In this document: positions 46,445 to 57,446 of the stretch, in pieces
Position numbering within the stretch: the stretch's first letter is position 1
How the letters are laid out: each line of letters starts with the position of its first letter
Source: Orobanche coerulescens
Lineage: Eukaryota > Streptophyta > Magnoliopsida > Lamiales > Orobanchaceae
Length of the DNA stretch: 64,000 nucleotides
Assembly: GCA_033398695.1 (NCBI GenBank)
Contig: JAWKAU010000247.1
Location: forward strand, 102,001 to 166,000
Direction of reading: 5' to 3'
The notes under the pieces: generated by a model
Databases searched by the model: none
Seen by the model: only the letters and a program-made list of their open reading frames with translations
Told to the model about the DNA's origin: nothing
Made by a program: the position numbers and the translations under genes

Positions 46445-46828
46445 AAGAAATTACCCCTCGGGTCGAACGAACCAAAGATACGAGTATCCAATCCGTAGAA
46501 CAAGTTCAAAACAACGTTTATACAACAATTAATTGGACAAAAATGGATTGGAATCGAAATCAAAAGGAAAATCCCCAAAATCTTCAAAAACAAGGGTTCA
46601 AGCCAAAATACCTTGATTCGGATGAAAAACACGGATTTGACGGTGATATAATCGACAAGAATCCTCCAAAATGCCTTAGAATTGATTAGAACTGGCCAAG
46701 AACTCAATTTCCCCAATCTCCCATCGCCAGCCGCACAAAAACGAGGAAAAAGTGAGAAAAAACGAAGTCTGGCCAAGCCCAGGCTATATATAGCCGGCAT
46801 GGTTACGGCCGTAACCGGCAGTGCCTTA
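46445..46828 (-). mobile_element. LARD B' LTR fragment, left part
   Basis: Homologous to the middle of family-B LTRs on the minus strand (compare 33750-34110): TACCTTGATTCGGATG, then a TATA box (CTATATATAGCC) at about 46783-46794 and one TTACGGCCGTAA unit at 46803-46814. The left end is truncated at the junction with X copy 1; the right end is interrupted by the B tandem at its TSD CCTTA. Continues at 59705. Confidence 0.8.
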
Positions 46829-48777
46829 TGTAATACCAGCAATTTTTGATTTTCGATAAATTTCTTTTTTTCGGCTAGAGTCCGTTTTGACGACTCGCTC
46901 ATGACCGTTTCATCATTCTGAGAATGATTAATTCTACAATTTTTGTCATCCGAGTTCGTTTCGGTGTTGTTTTGTTGAGTTCCGTGCTTTTTAGCGACTT
47001 TTCCGCACTTAAGTTCGATTCTTCCGAATCTCGTCCAAATCATTGCTTCGAAGTTTCCGCAAGTCCGCTTTAACTTTGTTAGACGTGTTGTGAACTTCGG
47101 TTTGTTATTCGATCACGATCGTGATTTCCTGCGCTGGGCCATTTTGTAATTTCTTGAAAGTTACGTATCCGTATCCGAATTGTTGTCTCACCCGCTTCTT
47201 GGTCGCGTATGATTAATTATGGTATTATGTTTTCATTTCGCCGTTGATGTTGTCCGCGAACTTTTCGCCGTGTTCGCCCGTGACGCTTAAATCGGGCCGA
47301 GCCACGGTGGTGGGTACTAGCCGGACGGCTATGGATCGGGCCGAAGGTTGCGGATCGCCGGACGATTATGGCACCGCCGACAGCGGCAGAACCGGCAGTA
47401 GCGCACGCCATCGCCGGAAGGCTGCGCGCACTAACCGGCAGGTGTAGCGCACGCTATTGGGTGGCCTAACGCACGCTATCGGGTCTGGGCAGTGGGGTTC
47501 TGAGGTTCTGGACTCGGTCAGGATCGGCAGGTAGCGCACGCCATCGCTTGCCAGCGCACGCTAACCGCAGGGTAGCGCACGCCGCCGGCCGACCAGCGAC
47601 GTTACGTGGGTGAGTTTGTTAGTCCAGAGACTATCGACAGCCGGCTAGCGCGCGCAAGCTTCCGGCCGTAGCGCACGCTAGCGGAGTCGGGCGATACCAT
47701 GGTCGGGCACTGGTCGGTGGTGCCGGGTCATGCGGGCCATAGCCGAGAGTGCTCGGCCGGTACTGGCCGATAGCGCACGCTAGTTCCAGCCCAGTATATA
47801 TATGACAGACCAGCCACTTTTCCCTTCGTTTTTCATTTCCTTCCTTCTCTGTCCGCGGCTGTCGATTCATGGGTGACGAAGCCATGTTGTTTAACAACAA
47901 ATCCATGAAGTTCTTGAGTTCATAACATCAATCATCCGTTATCATCCTTTGATCCAGCGAATCAAGGTAATCTTCCTTAGAACCCTAATTTCGTGAATTT
48001 GGGGGTTTTTGCATTTTTGTCCGATTTGTTCCGTGTTGTTGATTAATTCATGATGGGTATGATTAATCTTGGTAGTATTCTCGTGTTTAACATCATTTAA
48101 TCCATTGTTCTTCGTCGAATCGAAGTATATTTCTTGATTTCCTTCGAATTGACTTTTTGGGGGATTTGTCCCTGATCTCGTTTTTCATCCGTTTTCGATG
48201 GATCGATTATGGTTAAATGATGTTGTTAAACCTATTCTATGGATTGTATATCCATATTTCAACTTGGAATTCCGTTTTCGTGTTTTGTCGGGACGAATCG
48301 TGTTCTTGGCCGTTTTGGGGAAAAACACTTGAACATTCGTCGTTCGTTCTTTGAATTCAACGGGTTTGAGTCATGCTATGGAATTCATTTTCATTGTTGT
48401 TATTGTCCTCCGTAGTTTATTATCGCGAATTGGCATTCGGTGGAGTCGGCGAGTTCGTAGTCGGTTCGTGCCAACCTACTTTGGCCGATTCTCCGCGTTG
48501 TGGTTATTCGAGGCAAGTACCTTGCCCATACTTTTCTTATTTTATGGATATGATAATTAGTGATCGTCTCTATGTGTTTATTTGATCGTTTGAATTGAAC
48601 TTTCAAGAATTCGGTTAGCCTTGTTAAAGGCCCTCTCTCAAAATGCATGAGTTTCGTGAATGTTGTGTTCTGTGGATGGTTACGTGAACCCTGTAAATTC
48701 GCTTGTTGTTGTTGTTGTTGTGCTTTGATAATATATATACATATATTCTCTTTTCAGTGCGTTGTGATTTGATAATT
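46829..48777 (+). mobile_element. LTR1 of B tandem, 3' part deleted
   Basis: Starts TGTAATACCAGCAATT. The palindrome array spans 47399-47782, TATA (TATATATATG) is near 47802, donor-like AGGCAAGT at 48511-48518. At 48773-48777 (TAATT) it jumps directly into the internal domain: about 1.9 kb covering the LTR 3' half, PBS and internal start is missing. TAATT is present at both parental sites (near 52661 and 54546), so the deletion used 5-bp microhomology. Confidence 0.9.
47399..47782. promoter_or_regulatory. TAGCGYRCGCTA array in B LTR1
   Basis: First unit 47399 (TAGCGCACGCCA), last 47771-47782 (TAGCGCACGCTA), about ten units. TATA follows 20 bp after the last. Several units are shortened by one or two bases. 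Confidence 0.78.
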
Positions 48778-50682
48778 TTGGAAATTGCTTAGACCTGAGG
48801 GTCGAATATTTTTGAAAGTTTTTACTAAAAGAAAGGTGTCCTCATTTTTGTTCAAATGCGAGATAATTTTCAAAGTCTCGAAAATGATGTTTGTCAACTT
48901 TTTGTAAAATGATACTCAAGATCAACTGGTGTTTTCAAACTGTTTTCAAAAGGTGGTTTTCGTTTCAAAACCCATCATTTCCTGCTTGTGGTCGGGGAAG
49001 GTGTGTATGATGTTGGTATTGTTGTTAGGGTGTTAGCCCTCCGAATTATGATTGAATTGGTGGTGTGAACATTGAGTCGTTCGCCACGCTCATGTTTTGT
49101 TAACCCTTTGTGGGAGGTATGATGACGATTTTTAATGTTGTCATTTCGTGGTGGCTTGCATGTTATCGCACCTGTGTGAGCTGTTAAAGCTTGAGTTTGT
49201 ACGTTTTTGTACATGTGTGATTGTTTCATGATGGTTGTACTTATGTGCTGGTTATCGTTCGGGCCGTTGAGGTCTCCGAACGATACCGTCGTTGTTGTAG
49301 TGTTTGTGTGTGTATTACTTTACGATGGTAATCGTTGTATATGATATGTATTATGATTCCTTGTTGTGCTGAGTTGGCATCTCCGGTTTGTTGTTTTGTG
49401 ATGTTATGTTCCATTGTATCTAGCATTTGTATTTTCGGTATGCCGAGCCGAGGCATTTCAACCGTGATGTGTTGGGGGAATGTACGTGCAATTTGTCCTT
49501 CTCGTCAGTAACACATTTCGAGTGTGGACTCGAGGGACACCAAATTCAATTTTGCGAATTGGATACCGAGACTTTCGGAGTTCGCCAAAGACAGCTTATC
49601 GAATCGTCTTTGAGAGGCCTTCAAAGGATGTTTCGCTTGCTGCTTGTTGTGTCGCCACCTTGATTTCATTGTTGTGAGTTTCGGGGACGACACTTCTTTT
49701 AGAAGAAGTCGACTATAATACCCGTATTATTTTTGGCTTCTGCATTTTTCTCTTTCTCAATTCTACCGACTCGCTCGTTTTCGTTGATACTTTATGAACT
49801 TGTTCTGTATTTCGGTTTCATCGTCCGAACGAGCTGTGACTTTTTCGAGTTCGGTTCGACTCTTGTGAAAATTGTTCGGAAGTGACATCATTTGGTTCTA
49901 TTAACTCTTCCATTCGACGTGGATCGGATTTTGAATTTCTGTATTTTCGACTCTATCGACTCGTTTATGCTCCTTAACATTTTCTGAACTTTCCCTATCC
50001 CTTACTTTTGTTGATCGAACGAGGGTGGTATTGTTTCGGAATAACTCGTTTGTCGTTGTGACTTTTTAATCGCTATTCCCTTTCCTGTGGATCTTATGGG
50101 AATGCATGTCTTGTAGTTCTCACCAGATCATCCTGGGAGTTGTTGTTTGAATTGTATTATCCTTCGTGTTTCGGACATGATTGTTCGATTTTTGTTGTCT
50201 CGATCGTTTGTTTGTTCGTTTTTTGTTCTCGTTTCGTGATTGTTGAGCGCTCGTGCTCCTTCCTAATTCCCTCAAGTTCGGGAAATTAGTCTCGTTTTCG
50301 ATCTTCCAACCCTTGGGCGGTGGAATTCCGTATTTGTTCAGCGATTGACTCGCGTTTTGATTGATGTACCGTTGGGTCGGTCAATCTTATTGATTTTCAT
50401 TCGTTGTGTTTTGTGATTGTTCGGATAATTGACTTGACTATATTATCCATTTGATGACGCTTGTCATCTGTTGGTTTTATTATATTCCTAACGGCGGCGT
50501 TGTGTTGGTCTCCGTGGAGCGTGTTTTCACGCTGTATGTCTCTTTGCGTTTCTTGCAGCATTTCGCCGTCGGGCACGAGTTTTCGGCTTTTGTGTATCTC
50601 TTCGATTTTTCCTGGCAGGGGATATTGCTTCTCCCTACTTATTTTAAGTTTCGGGACGAAACTTCTTTTAAGGAGGGTAGAA
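48778..50682 (+). mobile_element. Internal domain 1 of B tandem
   Basis: Non-coding apart from a decayed zinc-knuckle trace near 49520. A fossil PPT-LTR junction lies at about 49690-49735 (ACTTCTTTTAGAAGAAG then TATAATACCCGTATTA). Ends in the real PPT AAGGAGGGTAGAA at 50670-50682. Matches internal 2 almost exactly. Confidence 0.88.
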
Positions 50683-51264
50683 TGTAATACCCGCAATTTT
50701 CGATTTTCGGTAAATTTCTTTTTTCGGCTAGAGTCCGTTTTGACGACTCTCTCATGACCGTTTCGTCATTCTGAGAATGATTAATTCTACACTTTTTGTC
50801 ATCCGAGTTCGTTTCGGTGTTGTTTTGTTGAGTTCCGTGCTTTTTAGCGACTTTTCCGCACTTGAGTTCGATTCTTGCGAATCTCGTCCGAAACTACTGT
50901 TTCGAGTTTCCCGCAAGTCCGTTTAACTTTGTTAGACATGTTGTGAACTTCGATTTTGTTATTCGATCACGTATCGTGATTTCCGGGCGTTTTGGGCCAT
51001 TTTGTAATTTCTTGAAAGTTACGGGTATCCGTATCTGGAATTGTTGTCTCGACCCGTTTCTTGGTCGCGTATGATTAATTATGGTATTATGTTTTCATTT
51101 CGGGCCGTTGATGTTGTCCGCGAACTTTTCGTCGTGTTCGCCCGCACGCTTAAATCGGGTCGCCGAGCCTCGTGGTCGGGTAGTGGCCGGACGGCTATGG
51201 ATCGCCGGAAGGCCGCGGATCGCCGGACGATTAGGCACCGGCCGGACAGTGCGGCAGAACCGGC

Positions 51265-51670
51265 GAAGCGCACGCCATCGCTGCCGCGCGCGCTAACCGG
51301 CAGTGTAGCGACGCTTATCGGGTGGCCTAACGACGCTATCGGGTCTGGGCAGTGGGGTTCTAAGGTTCCGGACTCGGTCAGGATCGGCAGGTAGCGCACG
51401 CTACTGTCGGTTGAAGCCCACGCAAACCGGCAGGGGTAGCGCACGTTGACGGCCGACTAGCGTACGATACCTGGGTGAGTTTGTTAGTCCAGACTATCGG
51501 ACAGCCGTGCTAGCGCGCGAAGCTTCCGGCCGTAGCGCACGCTAGCGGGAGTCGGGCGATACCATGGTCGGCACTGGTCGGTGGTGCCGGGTCATGCGGG
51601 CTATGGCCGAGAGTGCTCGACCGGTACTGGCCGATAGCGCACGCTAGTTCGGGAAGGCTAGCGCACGCTA
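51265..51670. promoter_or_regulatory. TAGCGYRCGCTA array in B LTR2
   Basis: About ten units. Many are damaged by 1-2 base deletions (for example TAGCGACGCTTA near 51307 and TAACGACGCTA near 51328) where LTR3 has intact 12-mers, although the flanks of LTR2 and LTR3 are nearly identical. TATA follows 10-20 bp after the last unit. Confidence 0.78.
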
Positions 51671-52747
51671 GTTCCAGCCCAGTATATATGACAGACCAGC
51701 CACTTTTCCCTTCGTTTTTCATTTCCTTCCTTCTCCGTCCGCGGCTGGCGATTCATGGGTGACGAAGTCATGTTGTTTAACAACAAATCCATGAAGTTCT
51801 TGAGTTCATAACATCAATCAATCACCCGTTATCATCCTTTGATCCAGCGAATCAAGGTAATCTTCCTTAGAACCCTAATTTCGTGAATTTGGGGGCTTTT
51901 GCATTTTTGTCCGATTTGTTCCGTGTTGTTGATTAATTCATGATGGGTATGATTAATCTTGGTAGTATTCTCGTGTTTAACATCATTTAATCCATTGTTC
52001 TTCGTCGAATCGAAGTATATTTCTTGATTTCCTTCGAATTGACTTTTTGGGGGATTTGTCCCCGATCTCGTTTTTCATCCGTTTTCGATGGATCGATTAT
52101 GGTTAAATGATGTTGTTAAACATATTCTATGGATTGTATATCCATATTTCAACTTGGAATTCCGTTTTCGCGTTTTGTCGGGACGAATCATGTTCTTGGC
52201 CGTTTTGGGGGAAAACACTTGAACATTCGTCGTTCGTTCTTTGAATTCAACGGCTTTGAGTCATGCTATGGAATTCATTTTCATTGTTGTTATTGTCCTC
52301 CGTAGTTTATTATCGCGAGTTGGCATTCGGTGGAGTCGGCGAGTTCGTAGTCGGTTCGTGCCAACCTACTTCGGCCGATTCTCCGCGTTGTGGTTATTCG
52401 AGGCAAGTACCTTGCCCATACTTTTCTTATTTTATGGATATGATAATTAGTGATCGTCTCTATGTGTTTATTTGATCGTTTGAATTGAACTTTCAAGAAT
52501 TCGGTTAGCCTTGTTAAAGGCCCTCTCTCAAAACGCATGAGTTTCGTGAATGTTGTGTTCTGTGGATGGTTACGTGAACCCTGTAAATTCGCTTGTTGTT
52601 GTTGTTGTGCTTTGATAATATATATACATATATTCTCTTTTCAGTGCGTTGTGATATGATAATTGTGTCGTGCCTTGCGTTGTTGCCTTTGGGTGGATTT
52701 CTTGGATATGTTTGGTGTGATATGCTAATTTGTGTGCATGTATTTTC

Positions 52748-53130
52748 GCTCACCTCGGGAGGGTCCGACGGGGCCACGGAGGGAATTGCAATGGTATAGC
52801 CCTGGATTCACGAGTGCGGTTGTTTGTTTTGGTGAATGTATTTGCTCACCTCGGGAGGGTTCGACGGGGCCACGGAGGGAATTCCAATGGTATAGCCCTG
52901 GATTCACGAGTAAAACTTCACGAGTGCGTGTGTATGTTTGGTGAATGTATTTGCTCACCTCGGGAGGGTTCGACGGGGCCACGGAGGGAATTCCAATGGT
53001 ATAGCCCTGGATTCACGAGTAAAACTTCACGAGTTGGTGTATATGGTTTCGAAAACGCATTCTTCTCACCTTGGGAGGGTCCGAAGGGGCCACGAAGGGA
53101 ATCCAATGGTATAGCCCTGGATTCACGAGT
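52748..53130 (+). repeat. Minisatellite in B LTR2 (four units of about 91-114 bp)
   Basis: Units begin CTCACCTCGGGAGGGTYCGA and continue GGGGCCACGGAGGGAATT, ATGGTATAGCCCTGG, ATTCACGAGT. Starts near 52749, 52840, 52953 and 53067. The open frames across it are repeat artefacts. LTR3 has the same array at 58523-58905. Confidence 0.92.
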
Positions 53131-53925
53131 TGGTGTTGTATTTTTGGTGACCAAGGTTTACGTATCTTGGGCGATTATATTGTTTTGATTTTATGTCCGC
53201 CGAGGACACGTGACATGGATTTTAACCTTGTGAACTGCTGTTGGTTTTCTATTTGCGAAAATAAAACCTTTGGGCTGTGACCCTGTTGATTTTGGAAAGA
53301 TTAGGATTCGGTAATCCTAAATTAATTTCTATTAAAACTCTCGAGGGCATTTTAAACTGTTTTATAAATTGTTTCCCCTTTAATTATTGTCTTTCGGTTT
53401 TAGAAATATCTACCCAAACTCTTGCCTCGGGTAGTACTTTTTGTTACGTTTGGATCTTTGCGGATTCCTGGTTATTGTTATTCGTGGAATGTGAATTGTA
53501 TGGCTCGTATTTTTGCACTTGTACTTGCACTAGCGAAACAGTGGAGTTTTGCTAACCCCCGAGTATTCGGGGGGTGGATGTCTATTTTTGCATTCAGGTT
53601 TTGGGAGCATAGCACAGGGTCGGCACGAAGGATGATGAAAGATGAACGATACTAATCACACGAGGATCCGTTGATGTCGCATTGGTCCAGTTGTATTTTC
53701 TTTTCCGCTGCAGTATCCTTTCCCGTTGTACGGGCGTGGTTGTATTTTAACCCCTGCGTGGGCATGAGTTGTATTTGAGTTGTGTGTATTTATTAAAAGA
53801 CCAAATCGGTCTACTGAGTTATTTTAGCCTTAAAGGCGATGTTTGATTTTAGTTATCAGCCTGGTAGATCCTCGAGGAGAAGGTCTACGGCGTGTAATAT
53901 CCCTGAGCGGATTGGGGGTGTTACA

Positions 53926-56458
53926 GAATGGTATCGGAGCTTAGGTTGTGGAAACCTAGGCTGTCGGGTCAGTGGTGTCTATTGAGTTTTGTCTCGTCGG
54001 ATTTTGTCTGACTGAGTCGTGTCGCGACGCGTCGTCTGAGTTTGTTGGTCGTGATTAGTATCGAGGGGTGATCATCATCTTCGTGCGACCTGTGGAAGTA
54101 AGTCTCCCTTCTTTGTGTTGTGCCTCGTGTGACGAGCTATTTGTTTGATTTTGTGTTAAGTGATGGAACCTTCATGTAGATTCTTGGTTTCGTGATGCGT
54201 TCGTGTGATTCTCTTATTTCGTTTGTATGAGGAGTGTTGTCATTATTTATATCTTTTTTTACTGTGATAATTGACTGTTTTTCTTCCCGGTAAAAGACAT
54301 GTATTGTCTTGACTTTGTACGATTTGATGCATATATTATAATATGTTTAAACGAATATTGTTACATGAGCATTTTTGGGCATTCTAGCCCATTGAATTAT
54401 TATTGAAAACCTTGAGTATCTTAGAAAATAAAATTCGAGACGTACTTTTAAATGGATTGTATTTTCAACGCGCCTACTAGCGCAACTATCTGTTTCAAAA
54501 TTCTTCTACCTTGAGGACCAAAAAAATATTTTTTTTTCCTTCCAGTAATTTTGGAAATTGCTTAGACCTGAGGGTCGAATATTTTTGAAAGTTTTTACTA
54601 AAAGAAAGGTGTCCTCATTTTTGTTCAAATGCGAGATGATTTTCAAAGTCTCGAAAATGATGTTTGTCAACTTTTTGTAAAATGATACTCAAGATCAACT
54701 GGTGTTTCCAAACTGTTTTCAAAAGGTGGTTTTCGTTTCAAAACCCATCATTTCTTGCTTGTGGTCGGGGAAGGTGTGTATGATGTTGGTATTGTTGTTA
54801 GGGTGTTAGCCCTCCGAATTATGATTGAATTGGTGGTGTGAACATTGAGTCGTTCGCCACGCTCATGTTTTGTTAACCCTTTGTGGGAGGTATGATGACG
54901 ATTTTTAATGTTGTCATTTCGTGGTGGCTTGCATGTTATCGCACCTGTGTGAGCTGTTAAAGCTTGAGTTTGTACGTTTGTGTACATGTGTGATTGTTTC
55001 ATGATGGTTGTACTTATGTGCTGGTTATCGTTCGGGCCGTTGAGGTCGCCGAACGATACCGTCGTTGTTGTAGTGTTTGTGTGTGTATTACTTTACGATG
55101 GTAATCGTTGTATATGATATGTATTATGATTCCTTGTTGTGCTGAGTTGGCATCTCCGGTTTGTTGTTTTGTGATGTTATGTTCCATTGTATCTAGCATT
55201 TGTATTTTCGGTATGCCGAGCCGAGGCATTTCAACCGTGATGTGTCGGGGGAATGTACGTGCAATTTGTCCTTCTCACAAGAACACATTTCGAGTGTGGA
55301 CTCGAGGGACACCAAATTCAATTTTGCGAATCGCTACCGAGACTTTCGGAGTTCTAAGCCAAAGACAGCTTATCAGAATCGTCTTTGAGAGGCCTTCAAA
55401 GGATGTTTCTGTCGGTTGCTTGTTGTGTCGCCACCTTGATTTCATTGTTGTGAGTTTCGGGGACGACACTTCTTTTAGAAGAAGTCGACTATAATACCCG
55501 TATTATTTTTGGCTTCTGCATTTTTCTCTTTCTCAATTCTACCGACTCGCTCGTTTTCGTTGATACTTTATGAACTTGTTCTGTATTTCGGTTTCATCGT
55601 CCGAACGAGCTGTGACTTTTTCGAGTTCGGTTCGACTCTTGTGAAAATTGTTCGGAAGTGACATCATTTGGTTCTATTAACTCTTCCATTCGACGTGGAT
55701 CGGATTTTGAATTTCTGTATTTTCGACTCTATCGACTCGTTTATGCTCCTTAACATTTTCTGAACTTTCCCTATCCCTTACTTTTGTTGATCGAACGAGG
55801 GTGGTATTGTTTCGGAATAACTCGTTTGTCGTTGTGACTTTTTAATCGCTATTCCCTTTCCTGTGGATCTTATGGGAATGCATGTCTTGTAGTTCTCACC
55901 AGATCATCCTGGGAGTTGTTGTTTGAATTGTATTATCCTTCGTGTTTCGGACATGATTGTTCGATTTTTGTTGTCTCGATCATTTGTTTGTTCGGTTTTT
56001 GTTCTCGTTTCGTGATTGTTGAGCGTTCAGGCTCCTTCCTAATTCCCTCAAGTTCGGGAAATTAGTCTCGTTTTCGATCTTCCAACCCTTGGACGGTGGA
56101 ATTCCGTATTTGTTCAGCGATTGACTCGCGTTTTGATTGATGTACAGTTGGGTCGGTCAATCTTATTAATTTTCATTCGTTGTGTTTTGTGATTGTTCGG
56201 ATAATTGACTTGACTATATTATCCATTTGATGACGCTTGTCATCTGTTGGTTTTATTATATTCCTAACGGCGGCATTGTGTTGGTCGCCGTGGAGCGTGT
56301 TTTCACGCTGTATGTCTCTTTGCGTTTCTTGCAGCATTTCGCCGTCGGGCACGAATTTTCGGCTTTTGTGTATCTCTTTGATTTTTCCTGACAGGGGATA
56401 TTGCTTTTCCCTACTTATTTTAAGTTTCGGGACGAAACTTCTTTTAAGGAGGGTAGAA
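53926..56458 (+). mobile_element. Internal domain 2 of B tandem (complete)
   Basis: PBS at 53929-53940; decayed zinc-knuckle coding near 55290-55330 (GLEGHQIQFC, first cysteine lost); fossil PPT-LTR junction at about 55460-55510; genuine PPT AAGGAGGGTAGAA at 56446-56458. About 2.5 kb with no pol, as in LARD-B1. Confidence 0.88.
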
Positions 56459-57048
56459 TGTAATACCCGCAATTTTCGATTTTCGGTAAATTTCTTTTTT
56501 CGGCTAGAGTCCGTTTTGACGACTCGCCCATGACCGTTTCGTCATTCGGAGAATGATTAATTCTACACTTTTTGTCATCCGAGTTCGTTTCGGTGTTGTT
56601 TTGTTGAGTTCCGTGCTTTTTAGCGACTTTTCCGCACTTGAGTTCGATTCTTGCGAATCTCGTTCGAAACTGCTGTTTCGAGTTTCCCGCAAGTCCGTTT
56701 AACTTTGTTAGACATGTTGTGAACTTCGGTTTTGTTATTCGATCACGTATCGTGATTTCCGGGCGTTTTGGGCCATTTTGTAATTTCTTGAAAGTTACGG
56801 GTATCCGTATCTGGAATTGTTGTCTCGACCCGTTTCTTGGTCGCGTATGATTAATTATGGTATTATGTTTTCATTTCGGGCCGTTGATGTTGTCCGCGAA
56901 CTTTTCGTCGTGTTCGTTCGCACGCTTAAATCGGTCGCCGAGCCCGTGGTGGTCTGCATCGCCGGACGGTTGCGGGACTGGCCGGAAGGTTGCGGGACTG
57001 GCCGGATGATTGCGGGCACCGGCCGGACAGGTGCGGCAGGAACCGGCG

Positions 57049-57446
57049 TAGCGCACGCTACTGCCGGAAGGCTGCGTGCGCTAACCGGCAGGTGTAGCGC
57101 ACGCTATCGGGTGGCCTAACGCACGCTATCGGGTCTGGGCAGTGTTGTTCTAAGGTTCCGGACTTGGTCAGGATCGGCAGGTAGCGCACGCTAACCGGCA
57201 GGGGTAGCGCACGCTGTCGGCCGACTAGCGTACGTTACCTGGGTGAGTTTGTTAGTCCAGAGACTACTGGACAGGTCGGCTAGCGCGCGCAGGCTTCCGG
57301 CCGTAGCGCACGCTAGCGGGAGTCGGGCGGACAGTCATGGTCGGCAGAATTGGTCGGTGGTGCCGGGTCATGCGGGCCATGGCCGAGAGTGCTCGGCCGG
57401 TACTGGCCGATAGCGCACGCTAGTTTGGGAAGGCTAGCGCACGCTA
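57049..57446. promoter_or_regulatory. TAGCGYRCGCTA array in B LTR3 (best preserved)
   Basis: Eleven units in about 400 bp, from TAGCGCACGCTA at 57049-57060 to the same 12-mer at 57435-57446. The last unit is 12 bp upstream of the TATA box at 57459. Each unit is an inverted repeat with CpGs at positions 4-5 and 8-9. Confidence 0.85.

Larger units (their letters stand above)
50683..53925 (+). mobile_element. LTR2 of B tandem (shared by both internal domains)
   Basis: 3243 bp, TGTAATACCCGC to GGGGGTGTTACA. It acts as 3' LTR of internal 1 (PPT before it) and 5' LTR of internal 2 (PBS TGGTATCGGAGC at 53929-53940 after it). Array 51265-51670, TATA near 51682-51689, donor-like AG/GCAAGT at 52402/52403, minisatellite 52748-53130, hairpin CCCCCGAGTATTCGGGGG near 53555-53572, acceptor-like GCATTCAG ending at 53597. 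Confidence 0.92.

Noticed and set aside
48351..48585. Repeated ORFs of 69-82 residues found identically in all three B LTRs
   Set aside because: They occur because the LTR is repeated; overlapping frames on both strands are open, there is no conserved domain, and they lie inside non-coding LTR.
52730..53188. 152-residue ORF (and its twin at 58505-58963) with repeated HLGRVRRGHGG
   Set aside because: Artefact of the four-unit LTR minisatellite, open in several frames and on both strands.
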